A DNA stretch of 64,000 bases from Gemmatimonas sp. GTDB taxonomy: Bacteria > Gemmatimonadota > Gemmatimonadetes > Gemmatimonadales > Gemmatimonadaceae. Location of the stretch: contig PNKL01000005.1 of NCBI GenBank assembly GCA_013822425.1, positions 1 to 64,000 on the forward strand. Direction: 5' to 3'. Below are positions 25,858 to 35,223 of this stretch, in pieces. Numbering within the stretch: the stretch's first letter is position 1; every line of letters begins with the position of its first letter. The translations under genes and the position numbers were made by a program. A model generated the notes under the pieces. It was given only the letters and a program-made list of their open reading frames with translations, was not told where the DNA came from and made no database searches.

Positions 25858-26442
25858 ATGCCCGCCACGACGGACCGCTACTGGACCCCGGCCGACCTCG
25901 AGCAGTTCCCCGAGCGCGACGGCAACAGGTATGAGTGCATCGGCGGGGAGCTGTTCGTGACCCCGTCGCCGAGGCCGGTGCATGCCATTGTGCAGGAGCT
26001 CCTGCGTGAGGAACTGCATCAGGCGCTGCGTGCGGCCGGACAAACGCTCCGCGTCTTCGACGCCGAGCAGGACTTCCACCCGACGGCCACCGACCTGGTG
26101 AAACCTGACCTGTTTGTCCTGCGCGAGCGGGCGACGGCCAGCATGCGCCTCGACAGGCCCGATTGCATGGTCCTGGTCGTCGAGGTGCTCTCGCCGTCCA
26201 CCGCCGCGCGCGACCGCGGCATCAAGCGCCTGCTGTACCAACGCGCCGGCGTGCCGGAGTACTGGATTGTGGATATGGACGCGCGCAGCATCGAGCGCTG
26301 GACGCCCGACGCCACTTCCGCCGAGATCTGCCACGAGGTTATCGAATGGCGGGATCCGGTCAGCGGCGCGGAAGTGCGCATCGACCTGCTGCGGTTCTTC
26401 GCGGAGGTCCTCGACGAGGGACTCCCGCCGGGAGCCCGATAG
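25858..26442 (+). CDS. Uma2-family restriction-endonuclease-fold protein (copy 1)
   Basis: A 194-residue DUF820/Uma2 protein with a PD-(D/E)XK nuclease-like fold. TDLVKPDLFVL holds the conserved Asp; VVEVLSPSTAARDRGIKRLLYQ holds Glu and the lysine region; AGVPEYWIVD is the family end motif. The family is often amplified in cyanobacteria and soil bacteria and has no established role. The promoter position favours this ATG over the one 6 bases upstream. A paralogue lies at 49775-50341. Confidence 0.85.
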   Translation: MPATTDRYWTPADLEQFPERDGNRYECIGGELFVTPSPRPVHAIVQELLREELHQALRAAGQTLRVFDAEQDFHPTATDLVKPDLFVLRERATASMRLDRPDCMVLVVEVLSPSTAARDRGIKRLLYQRAGVPEYWIVDMDARSIERWTPDATSAEICHEVIEWRDPVSGAEVRIDLLRFFAEVLDEGLPPGAR

Positions 26443-26476
26443 GTCCGCGGAGGCGAGCCCCAGGTCAATCTGGTAA

Positions 26477-27880
<1,404 letters not shown>

Positions 27881-27946
27881 CTGCCACCGCGACCTTCGGA
27901 CTTCGTGGTATCGGTTCCGGCCGCCCGGTCGTCTACTGTTTGCCCT

Positions 27947-28261
27947 ATGCCACCAAAAGCCGCCAAGTCCAAGCGCCCGCCCCACGTCGTCGCCGTCCTC
28001 GCCGCCGTTGCACTCGGCGTCGGCTGGTTCGCGGTGCAGGGCGGGGAATACGGCACCAGCGACCTGCTGCGCCAGCACCGCCGCATGGCGGTTCTGCGCC
28101 ACGAGGTCGACTCGCTGCAGCGCCAGGTAGACAGCTTGGCGCGCTGGAAGCGCGCCATCGAAACCGACCCCGTCGTCCAGGAACGCCTGGCGCGCGAGGA
28201 ATTCGGTATGGTAAAAGGCGACAAGGAGATGCTCTATCGTTTCGCGGAGGATCGGAGGTAG
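27947..28261 (+). CDS. ftsB: FtsB/DivIC-type septum protein
   Basis: A 104-residue single-pass membrane protein. A positively charged N terminus (MPPKAAKSKRPPH) precedes one membrane helix (VVAVLAAVALGVGWFAV, 13-29). A coiled coil follows (VLRHEVDSLQRQVDSLARWK), then the DivIC-type end VQERLAREEFGMVKGDKEMLYRF. It acts with FtsL and FtsQ in the divisome. Location behind eno supports the call. Confidence 0.88.
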   Translation: MPPKAAKSKRPPHVVAVLAAVALGVGWFAVQGGEYGTSDLLRQHRRMAVLRHEVDSLQRQVDSLARWKRAIETDPVVQERLAREEFGMVKGDKEMLYRFAEDRR

Positions 28262-28279
28262 GAAACCGGTCGAATTGCC

Positions 28280-28308
28280 TTGCCTCGCCAGACCGCACCC
28301 CTTACTAT
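28280..28308 (+). promoter_or_regulatory. Promoter of tRNA-fMet
   Basis: A -35 TTGCCT (28280-28285), a 17-bp spacer and a -10 TACTAT (28303-28308). The mature tRNA starts 12 bases after the -10. Confidence 0.65.
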
Positions 28309-28319
28309 TCGGACATCGA

Positions 28320-28393
<74 letters not shown>

Positions 28394-28395
28394 TG

Positions 28396-28435
28396 AACGC
28401 AGACGGCCGGTCCCAAGGGACCGGCCGTCTGCGTT
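28396..28435. terminator. Hairpin after tRNA-fMet
   Basis: A perfect 19-bp stem (AACGCAGACGGCCGGTCCC and its complement) around AA. There is no U tract beyond GCGTTGC. It lies between the tRNA and the convergent gene at 28508, so it may stop transcription from both sides. Confidence 0.7.
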
Positions 28436-28507
28436 GCTGCCATCGGCGCCGGCGTCCTTGGCGGGCGGGCGGGCGGCGCGGCGCGCACCGCCGGAATCGT
28501 CGAGGCT

Positions 28508-29101
28508 CTATCGGTTGCCGGCCGCCGAGGCGATCAGCACCACAAACCGCCGTCCGCTGGCGATGAAGCGCATACCATCGGGAGCGCGCTGCGCCATGGT
28601 CTGCGCCAGCCGCGGGTCCTCGCCGACCACGCTGATCCCGATGGCGTGCGCCCCCGTCGTGGTATCGGCAGCGTACTCCCACGCCAGCTTGTAGCGCGGC
28701 CGTGCGAAGAAGACATCGCCCGGGAGGAAGGGAAGCATCCCCGCCGGGGCCACGCCCGGACGTCCGGGTGCCGGCCACTGGCGCGATGCCGCCTGGTAGT
28801 AGAGCAGGGCTGCGGTTCGCGCCTGCTCCGCGTCCGCCAGGGCTGCCGCTGCGTCGCTCCATCGGCGCCAGCCGTCGGGGCGCGGCGCGATGAGGCGAAT
28901 GGCGATGAGTGCGATGCCGATCCATGTTGCCCACCGGATGCGCTTGGCGTGCCGTTCGAGCCACGGGAATCCCGCCTGGTCCGGCGAGCGACCGCTCTCC
29001 GCCTTCGGTCGGCGGCGCGTGCTCGACCGCGGCTCGCCGGGGCGCGCACTCGTGCGCGGCTCACCGGGGCGCGGCCCGGGAATCGGGCCGGGCCCGGTCA
29101 T
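28508..29101 (-). CDS. Membrane-anchored hypothetical protein, 197 aa
   Basis: The N terminus is Pro/Arg/Gly-rich and cytoplasmic (residues 1-50), followed by one hydrophobic helix (about 56-72, WATWIGIALIAIRLIAP) and an outer domain of about 125 residues with PGDVFFARPRYKLAWEYAAD and IASGRRFVVLIASAAG. No family recognised. The start overlaps the stop of the upstream gene (ATGA). Both genes share a plan of a disordered basic N terminus, one helix and a small outer domain, and probably work together. Confidence 0.6.
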   Translation of the reverse strand: MTGPGPIPGPRPGEPRTSARPGEPRSSTRRRPKAESGRSPDQAGFPWLERHAKRIRWATWIGIALIAIRLIAPRPDGWRRWSDAAAALADAEQARTAALLYYQAASRQWPAPGRPGVAPAGMLPFLPGDVFFARPRYKLAWEYAADTTTGAHAIGISVVGEDPRLAQTMAQRAPDGMRFIASGRRFVVLIASAAGNR

Positions 29102-29631
29102 CGCGCGTTCCCCGCGCCGCCGAGCAGCGTGCCGAGCGGCTGGGTGCTGTCGTACGTTGCCGATGCGATGCCGTCGGACGCTGACAGCGTGAATCGCGAC
29201 GCATCGACCACGATGTACCGCACGCTGCGCGGATCACCGCCTGCCTCCGCGAGCGTCGCGGGGAGCCTGCCCTCGGCGTCGCGATATGCGGTGACGCGTG
29301 CGGCCTCCATGGCGAGGACGACACGCAGGCCAAGCTCACGCTGTTCGGTCGAGCGACGGTCCGTTCCGGATTGCGGCAGCCAGTCCGGCGGTGCGAAGAA
29401 CAGCCACAGGGCGATGCCAGCCGCCAGCGCGGCATTCACCGCGCGCAGCAGCGGGCCGCGACCCCTGGGCGGCCTGTCCTGCGCGGCCTGCGTCTTGCGC
29501 GCCTGCTCCGTCGTGATGGACCGTGCGATCTCGTACGCCCGCTGCAGGGCCTGCCTTCGCAGGTCCGCCTCATCTGGCGGCACGTAGTTCTCGTCCGGGT
29601 ACGGACGCTTGAACGGATCTTCGGGACTCAT
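29098..29631 (-). CDS. Membrane-anchored hypothetical protein, 177 aa
   Basis: First gene of a two-gene leftward unit. Polar N terminus (about 1-60), one membrane helix (about 65-80, AVNAALAAGIALWLFFAPP), then an outer domain containing VVLAMEAARVTAYRDAEGRLPATLAEAG, a pattern seen in globular parts of pilin-like and pseudopilin-like proteins, and SVRYIVVDASRFTLSASDG. The resemblance to pseudopilins is weak and there is no prepilin peptidase site. Function unknown. Confidence 0.6.
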   Translation of the reverse strand: MSPEDPFKRPYPDENYVPPDEADLRRQALQRAYEIARSITTEQARKTQAAQDRPPRGRGPLLRAVNAALAAGIALWLFFAPPDWLPQSGTDRRSTEQRELGLRVVLAMEAARVTAYRDAEGRLPATLAEAGGDPRSVRYIVVDASRFTLSASDGIASATYDSTQPLGTLLGGAGNAR

Positions 29632-29722
29632 GAAGAAAAGACGATTATCGCGGCGACGGGGTTGCGAACGGACGACGGGGGAGCAGGATTCCCGCAGCCT
29701 CCGTGGGTGGTGACGTGGGGCT

Positions 29723-29750
29723 TTGAGTCGGTACAGGCTCTCCGTATATT
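29723..29750 (+). promoter_or_regulatory. Promoter of tRNA-Met
   Basis: A -35 TTGAGT (29723-29728), a 16-bp spacer and a -10 TATATT (29745-29750), 12 bases before the mature tRNA. Confidence 0.65.
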
Positions 29751-29762
29751 ACATGGCTGTAT

Positions 29763-29836
29763 GGCTGGGTAGCTCAGATGGTGAGAGCGCACGACTCATA
29801 ATCGTGAGGTCGAGGGTTCGATCCCCTCCCCAGCTA
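29763..29836 (+). tRNA. tRNA-Met(CAU), probably elongator
   Basis: A 74-base cloverleaf: acceptor GGCTGGG with CCCAGCT (G1-U72 wobble), D stem GCTC/GAGC, anticodon stem CACGA/TCGTG around CTCATAA, T arm GAGGG TTCGATC CCCTC, discriminator A. The CAU anticodon could also belong to tRNA-Ile2 (lysidine-modified, and tilS is in this window). The GGCU acceptor start favours elongator Met. CCA is not encoded. Confidence 0.93.
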
Positions 29837-29845
29837 TTCAGGACA

Positions 29846-29884
29846 ATGCGACCCCGCTGGCGTTCCGCGCCAGCGGGGTCGCAT
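29846..29884 (+). terminator. Hairpin after tRNA-Met
   Basis: A perfect 17-bp stem (ATGCGACCCCGCTGGCG and its complement) with loop TTCCG, followed by GTTGTT. Probably the terminator of the tRNA transcript. Confidence 0.75.
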
Positions 29885-29997
29885 GTTGTTGGCTTACGAG
29901 ACGTCGGCGCCGAGTGCAGCGTCGAGTCGACAAACGTCCGGCCAGCCGCGTGTCGTCGGCGTGCCCTGTTCGCCCCCCTCTTTCCCGATTCGGTGCC

Positions 29998-31491
29998 GTG
30001 ACCTCCACGACGCTCGCAAACCAGGCCGGACCGCTGCGCGTGCTCGTCACCGGAGCCACGGGTTACATCGGCGGCCGGCTCGTGCCCCGACTCCTCGACC
30101 GGGGGCACCACGTGCGCTGCGTGGCGCGCAACCCCGACCGCCTCGCGGGCTATTCGTGGCCCGGCGCGGAGATTGTCGCCGGGGACCTCGAAGAGCCGGA
30201 CATCTTCTGGAACGTCCTCGACGGCATTGACGTCGCGTACTATCTCGTGCACTCCATGGCGGTCGGTCCGGCATATCGCGAGCGGGACCGCCAGATGGCG
30301 CTCAACTTCGCCGGCGCCGCCGCGCGCGCAGGTGTGGGCCGCATCATCTACCTTGGCGGGCTGGGCGACGCGACGAAGGTGCGCGGAGAACACCTGGCAT
30401 CGCGCCAGGAGGTTGGACGCTGCCTCGCGTCCACCGGCGTGCCGGTGATCGAGTTCCGCGCCGCCGTCATCGTCGGCTCTGGCAGCGCGAGCTTCGAGAT
30501 GATCCGTCACCTCGTGGAGCGGCTGCCGGTGATGATCGCGCCGACCTCGGTCAACACGCGCTGCCAGCCGATCGGCATCCGGTCGGTGCTCGACTACCTG
30601 GTGGAGGCGCTCGATCACCCCACGGCGCGCGGCATCTACGAGATCGGCGGCGCGGACGTGCTGACCTACCTCGAGATGATGCGGCGGTACGCGCAGATCC
30701 GCGGCCTGCGCCGCCTGATCGTGCCGTTTCCGGTGCCGCTGCCTGAGCTGGCGGGCCACTGGGTGGACCTCGTCACGCCGATTCCGTTCAGTATTGCCCG
30801 TCCGCTGGTGGAGAGTCTCCACACGCAGGTGGTCGTGCAGAACGATGCGGCGCGGGTGACGTTCAACGTGCAGCCCACCGGCTACGATGCGGCGGTGCGG
30901 CTCGCGCTCACGCGCATGAACGAGGGAAGCGTGGTGACGACGTGGGCGTCCAGCCTCTCGAGCCTCTCGCACGACCGCGGCGACGAGGACTTTCTTGGCT
31001 CGCACGAAGGCATGTTGCTCGACCGGAAGCGCCGCCGCGTGCACGCATCGCCGGAACGCCTCTTCGACGCGATCTGCCGGCTGGGGGGCGACGAAGGGTG
31101 GCCCGCGGGCAACCTGCTCTGGCAGCTGCGCGGCCTGATGGATCGCGTGGCCGGCGGCACCGGCATGCGCCGCGGCCGCCGACACCCGCGCGAGCTGCGC
31201 GTGGGCGATCCGCTCGACTGGTGGCGCGTGGAGGCGCTCGACGCGCCGCACCTGCTCCGCCTGCGCGCCGAGATGAAGCTGCCCGGCGCCGCCTGGCTGC
31301 AGTTCGAGGTGCGTCCCGATCCGAAGGGGAGCCGCGTCGAGCAGACCGCGTTCTTCGAACCGGACGGCATTCTCGGCGTTCTTTACTGGTACGCCGTGCT
31401 GCCGTTCCACCGCTTCATTTTCCCGGGCTTGATCGACGCGCTCAAGGCGCGGGCGGAAGCGGCGGAGATCGAGGCGCAGCGCGCCGGCTGA
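29998..31491 (+). CDS. SDR-family NAD(P)-binding protein with C-terminal DUF2867 domain
   Basis: A 497-residue protein. The N-terminal half is an extended/atypical SDR: VLVTGATGYIGGRLVPRLLDRGH (dinucleotide motif around residue 15-22), then YYLVHSM and RIIYLGGLGD. The C-terminal half from about 340 (RRRVHASPERLFDAICRLGG through RVEQTAFFEPDGILGVLYWY) matches DUF2867, a SRPBCC-like domain often fused to such SDRs. The substrate is unknown; a role with hydrophobic ligands is plausible from the second domain. GTG start. It ends directly against the cytochrome gene on the other strand with no spacer. Confidence 0.8.
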   Translation: MTSTTLANQAGPLRVLVTGATGYIGGRLVPRLLDRGHHVRCVARNPDRLAGYSWPGAEIVAGDLEEPDIFWNVLDGIDVAYYLVHSMAVGPAYRERDRQMALNFAGAAARAGVGRIIYLGGLGDATKVRGEHLASRQEVGRCLASTGVPVIEFRAAVIVGSGSASFEMIRHLVERLPVMIAPTSVNTRCQPIGIRSVLDYLVEALDHPTARGIYEIGGADVLTYLEMMRRYAQIRGLRRLIVPFPVPLPELAGHWVDLVTPIPFSIARPLVESLHTQVVVQNDAARVTFNVQPTGYDAAVRLALTRMNEGSVVTTWASSLSSLSHDRGDEDFLGSHEGMLLDRKRRRVHASPERLFDAICRLGGDEGWPAGNLLWQLRGLMDRVAGGTGMRRGRRHPRELRVGDPLDWWRVEALDAPHLLRLRAEMKLPGAAWLQFEVRPDPKGSRVEQTAFFEPDGILGVLYWYAVLPFHRFIFPGLIDALKARAEAAEIEAQRAG

Positions 31492-32037
31492 CTACTTGCC
31501 TGTCGAGTCCTTGACCGTGAGGTCGATGTACTGCCCCACCGGTTTCACGCCGGGCTTCGTGGCGCGCGGCAGGCGCACCGGCTTGGGACCGAGTGACTTG
31601 GCGTACTGATACAGCGCGCGCAGGTCCTTGTCGCTGAACTTCGCCGCGTTGTGCCACGGCATCGGCAACTGCCCCTTGCCGTGATCGGCGGTGCGCAGGA
31701 TGTCCACCCATTCGTCCTCGGTGTGGTTGTTCACGACCGAGCGCAGGTTCTTGCCGTACACCGTGCCCCACGCGCCGTGGTAACCGATCGGGTTGCCCGT
31801 CAGCTGGTCTTCCTTCGCGACCATGCCCTTCTTCTCAACCCAGGCCGTCGTGTGACAGTCGTGGCAACTCGCGACGGTCATCAGGTACTCGCCGGCGGCA
31901 ACGGGACTGGGCGCGTTGACGAAGGGCTTCTCGTCCTGCGACCGCCCGCGGGCGGTGGCCGACGGGGCGGTGGCGACGATGGCGAACGCGACAGCGACGA
32001 GGCTGCCGGAGAGCAGGAGCACACGGGACCGCGACAT
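31492..32037 (-). CDS. Exported monohaem cytochrome c
   Basis: A 181-residue periplasmic protein with signal peptide (MSRSRVLLLSGSLVAVAFAI, cleavage near ATAR). A single haem c site CHDCH lies at 58-62, with a likely axial Met in QLPMPWHN. Length and the single CXXCH fit class I-like cytochromes used as electron carriers or as diffusible subunits. It lies downstream of hybrid kinase 1 in the same direction (84 bases) and may be co-transcribed. Confidence 0.85.
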   Translation of the reverse strand: MSRSRVLLLSGSLVAVAFAIVATAPSATARGRSQDEKPFVNAPSPVAAGEYLMTVASCHDCHTTAWVEKKGMVAKEDQLTGNPIGYHGAWGTVYGKNLRSVVNNHTEDEWVDILRTADHGKGQLPMPWHNAAKFSDKDLRALYQYAKSLGPKPVRLPRATKPGVKPVGQYIDLTVKDSTGK

Positions 32038-32121
32038 GCAGCAGGACTCCGGGGATGAAGAGGCGGTGGCCCGCGCCGTGCGCGAGCCGGACGGGAATTC
32101 TACACCGGATGCCGCCGTTTG

Positions 32122-34929
32122 TTAGGTGGACTTCCGCGTGGCGGGAAGGGTCGCCGCCACGTCGCGGTCAATCGCGCGGTCGAGCGCGGCCCGCACGTCG
32201 TTGAGCATGGTGGGCTTGCTCACAAAGTCGTCCATCCCCGCGGCCAGGCACCGCTCGCGCTCTTCATCGAGAGCGCTGGCGGTCAGCGCAACGATCTGCA
32301 CGTGGCGGCCCGGCCGCTCGGCGGACCGGATGCGGCCCGTCGCCTCATAGCCATCGAGCAGCGGCAGGTGGCAATCCATCAGCACCGCGTCGTATTCGCG
32401 CATCAGCGCCTTGTCCACCGCCTGCAGGCCGTCGGTAGCCAGTTCGACCTCGCAGTGCAGGGACTCCAGCATCTTGCGCGAGATGATCTGGTTGACGAGG
32501 TCGTCCTCGACGAGCAGGACGCGCAATCGGGCTCGCGTCGCGGCCCGCGGCATCAGCAGTGAGCTCTGCGTCGCGGCGTCCCGCGCGATGGCCGCCCGCT
32601 CGGCGAGCAGGTGCTGGGTCAGCAGGGGCTGGTGACCGGACGGCGGGGGGTCTACGGCGCGCCGCGCGAGCACGGCCTCGATCATCGCCTGCAGCGTATC
32701 GGCGCGGAGCGGCTTGGGCAGGTACCCGTCATAGCCCACCTCTTCGAAGCGGGCGGCGTCGCCGCGCACCGAGGCGGACGTGGCCAGGAGCAGCCCGAGA
32801 CCGTTCAACGACGCATCGGCGCGTACCGCGCGTCCCACACCCTCGCCATCGGCGCCGGGCATCAGGTAATCCACGACGGCGAGGCGATACGGGTCCCCCT
32901 CCGCTTGAGCGCGCCGGATCTCGTCGAGCGCGCCGAGGCCGTCGGTCGCGACGCTGACGCGCATCCCCCACGACGCGAGGCGCTCGCGCAGCACGCGCAG
33001 GCCGACGTCATTGTCGTCCACCACGAGGGCATGCACGCCGCGCAGCTCGGGCGCCGGCGGCGGCACGGGCACGGCGCTCGGATCGAGCGGGAGCGTGACG
33101 CTCACCCGGAAGATCGAGCCGACGCCCGCCGTGCTCTCCACCGTCAGCGCGCCGTGCATGAGGTCGACGAGCCGCTTGCTGATGGAAAGCCCCAGCCCCG
33201 TGCCGCCAAACCGGCGCGTCGTGGACGAGTCGGCCTGCTCGAACGGACTGAAGAGGCTGATGAGCCGGTCCTGGGCGATGCCGATGCCGGTGTCGTGCAG
33301 GCTCAGCAGCACGCTCGCCTGCTTGTCATCCATCTCGCGCGATTCGACGTCAATGAGCACGTGCCCGCGCTCGGTGAACTTGACGGCGTTGCCCGCGAGG
33401 TTCAGCAGGACCTGCCGCAGCCGGCCGCTGTCGCCGATGAAGCGGCGCGGCGTCCCCGGCGCGATGCGCACCACGATCTCGACGCCCTTGTCGCGCGCCC
33501 GCGGCGCGAGGAGGTCGGCCACCTCCGACACCGCGATGTGCAGGTCGAAGGGAATCGGATCGAGCCCCAGCTTGCCGGCCTCGATCTTGGAGAAGTCGAG
33601 AATATCGTTGATGACGCCGAGCAGGTGGTCGGCGGAGCGCTGCGCCGTCTCGAGATACGACCGCTGCTCGGCGGAAAGGGACGTCTCGGCCAGCTGTGCG
33701 GTCATGCCGATGACGCCATTCATCGGCGTGCGGATTTCGTGGCTCATCGTGGCGAGAAACTCGCTTTTCGCCTGTGACGCCGCCTCGGCGCGCTCCTTGG
33801 CGGCGCGCAGCGACGCCTCGGCCGCCTTGCGCAGCACCCGCTGGCGCTGGGCGCGGCGCCGGTTGAGCACCGCGACCCCCGCGTTGATGAGCAGCGCGAA
33901 GCACAGCGCAAGGTAGAGCCAGCGCAGGATGCGGGCCTGGGCAAAGGCCTCGGCGGCGTCAAGCTCGAAGACCAGCCCGGCATCGAGCTCCGGGATGAAC
34001 GTCCACGCGCCAACCACCGTCACGCCGCGGTAGTTGCGGTAGCCGCGCATGTCCACGTCGGTGGACCCCTGGGTCACGAGCGCCGCAGCGCGCGTGAGCG
34101 GCCAGCGCTCCGCCACGCCGGGGGCGACCTGCTCGGCGCCGAGCCTGGCGCCGGGATCGCGCACGGGCACGCGGAAGGCGACCGCGCCCGAGCCCGGCTC
34201 TACCACACCGGAGCGTGCGAGCGCCACACCGAAGCGCGGAACGCTGGCAAAGACCCCGTCGCGCCGCACGAGGTACACATCGCCCGTCTTCCAGGTGCGG
34301 CTCACGTCGAGGCGCACGGCCATCGGCGCGTCGAACAGGACGGCGCCGAGGTGCCGGCCCGCGTCATCGAGCACCGGCGTGGCGACCGTCACGAACGGCT
34401 CGCCCGCATCGAGGCGATCGCCGGCGACCACGGCGGCGCGCCGCAGCGGGGCGGGGGCGCTCACCACCGTGACGCCGCCGCTGGCGCGGTGCAGACGGGC
34501 CGTCTCCCTCCAGCGGGCGGCGGCCTCCGCCGGCGTGATCCCCGATGCCGCGACGACCCGTCCCGCGCCGTCCACGAGCGCCCAGTTCAGCCAACCCTGT
34601 GCCTCGAGCGCCGTGGCCATGGCGTTCTCGGCCGCGCTGATCGCGTCGCGGTCCACACGGCGAGTCAACCGCGCGCGCAGGACGGGGAGCACCCGCGGCG
34701 CGTTGGCGATGGCCGTGCTCGCGCGCACGAGGTCGCGGTGCCAGCGCTGGATCTCCGCGCGGCGTTCGTCGCGCCGCGACTGGAGCAGCGCTTCGTCGGC
34801 CTCCCGGATGCGCCCTTCCAGGATGACCAGCGACACCGCGCCGACCACGACCGTCAGCCCGAGCGTCGTCCAGACGACGGCGCGCGCGGCGGCGGGTGAG
34901 TCGAAGAAGCGCTGGCGGATGGTCCTCAT
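32122..34929 (-). CDS. Hybrid sensor histidine kinase with two receiver domains (kinase 1)
   Basis: A 935-residue membrane kinase. TM1 about 18-36; a periplasmic region of about 300 residues with Cache/CHASE-like character; TM2 about 335-355. HisKA follows with [10 protein letters not shown] (phospho-His397). HATPase has [18 protein letters not shown] and [13 protein letters not shown]1 ([16 protein letters not shown]) and REC2 ([22 protein letters not shown]) follow, both with intact Asp. No DNA-binding output, so it probably passes phosphate to a separate protein. Divergent from the TPP-regulated receptor, with only about 300 bases between starts. Confidence 0.92.
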   Translation of the reverse strand: MRTIRQRFFDSPAAARAVVWTTLGLTVVVGAVSLVILEGRIREADEALLQSRRDERRAEIQRWHRDLVRASTAIANAPRVLPVLRARLTRRVDRDAISAAENAMATALEAQGWLNWALVDGAGRVVAASGITPAEAAARWRETARLHRASGGVTVVSAPAPLRRAAVVAGDRLDAGEPFVTVATPVLDDAGRHLGAVLFDAPMAVRLDVSRTWKTGDVYLVRRDGVFASVPRFGVALARSGVVEPGSGAVAFRVPVRDPGARLGAEQVAPGVAERWPLTRAAALVTQGSTDVDMRGYRNYRGVTVVGAWTFIPELDAGLVFELDAAEAFAQARILRWLYLALCFALLINAGVAVLNRRRAQRQRVLRKAAEASLRAAKERAEAASQAKSEFLATMSHEIRTPMNGVIGMTAQLAETSLSAEQRSYLETAQRSADHLLGVINDILDFSKIEAGKLGLDPIPFDLHIAVSEVADLLAPRARDKGVEIVVRIAPGTPRRFIGDSGRLRQVLLNLAGNAVKFTERGHVLIDVESREMDDKQASVLLSLHDTGIGIAQDRLISLFSPFEQADSSTTRRFGGTGLGLSISKRLVDLMHGALTVESTAGVGSIFRVSVTLPLDPSAVPVPPPAPELRGVHALVVDDNDVGLRVLRERLASWGMRVSVATDGLGALDEIRRAQAEGDPYRLAVVDYLMPGADGEGVGRAVRADASLNGLGLLLATSASVRGDAARFEEVGYDGYLPKPLRADTLQAMIEAVLARRAVDPPPSGHQPLLTQHLLAERAAIARDAATQSSLLMPRAATRARLRVLLVEDDLVNQIISRKMLESLHCEVELATDGLQAVDKALMREYDAVLMDCHLPLLDGYEATGRIRSAERPGRHVQIVALTASALDEERERCLAAGMDDFVSKPTMLNDVRAALDRAIDRDVAATLPATRKST

Positions 34930-34990
34930 TCGGGGAAGAAGGTCGCTGGTCGTGCGGGGCGTGGCAAGCGGGGCCGTTGCGCGTGGGCCG

Positions 34991-35018
34991 TTGCGCGGTG
35001 CGCGGCATCCGCTAGAAT
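34991..35018 (+). promoter_or_regulatory. Promoter of the TPP riboswitch transcript
   Basis: A -35 TTGCGC (34991-34996), a 16-bp spacer and a -10 TAGAAT (35013-35018), placing the start a few bases before the riboswitch P1 stem. Confidence 0.55.
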
Positions 35019-35027
35019 TCAGCCATT

Positions 35028-35112
35028 GCCGCCAGGGGTATTTCGGCGTTCGCCGAAGTTGAGAAAGTCCCTTGGAACCTGATCCGGATAATTCCGGCGT
35101 AGGGAGTGCGGC
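35028..35112 (+). promoter_or_regulatory. TPP (THI-element) riboswitch aptamer
   Basis: P1 is GCCGC (35028-35032) with GCGGC (35108-35112). A compact P3 hairpin TTCGGCG/CGCCGAA follows AGGGGTA. The conserved TTGAGA segment, then ACCTGATCCGGATAATTCC and GGCGTAGGGA reproduce the TPP-binding core almost letter for letter. It controls the TonB-dependent receptor at 35224; TPP binding should reduce expression. Confidence 0.95.
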
Positions 35113-35132
35113 GTGTCGCGGCGGTTTCCGTT

Positions 35133-35164
35133 GCGCCACCCACTCGGCCGGGTGGCGCGTCTTA
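35133..35164 (+). terminator. Expression platform hairpin of the TPP riboswitch
   Basis: A 9-bp stem GCGCCACCC / GGGTGGCGC (35133-35141 and 35150-35158) with an 8-base loop, followed by GTCTTAATT. It looks like an intrinsic terminator with a weak U-rich tail, 21 bases after the aptamer. An alternative is control of translation, but the start codon is 60 bases further on. Confidence 0.6.
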
Positions 35165-35223
35165 ATTGCGCGCCGCCCGGGCGGGCCCACTTCCGGATCG
35201 CAACCCTTTCTCGCGAACCGGCC

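Noticed and set aside
25614-25934. Open frame of 106 codons before the Uma2 gene
   Set aside because: It runs out of frame into the Uma2 gene and its promoter, is Arg/Pro-rich and shows no motif.
35113-35223. GTG start of the receptor at 35113
   Set aside because: It would translate through the riboswitch platform and place an Arg-rich stretch before the signal peptide. The ATG at 35224 starts directly with the signal.
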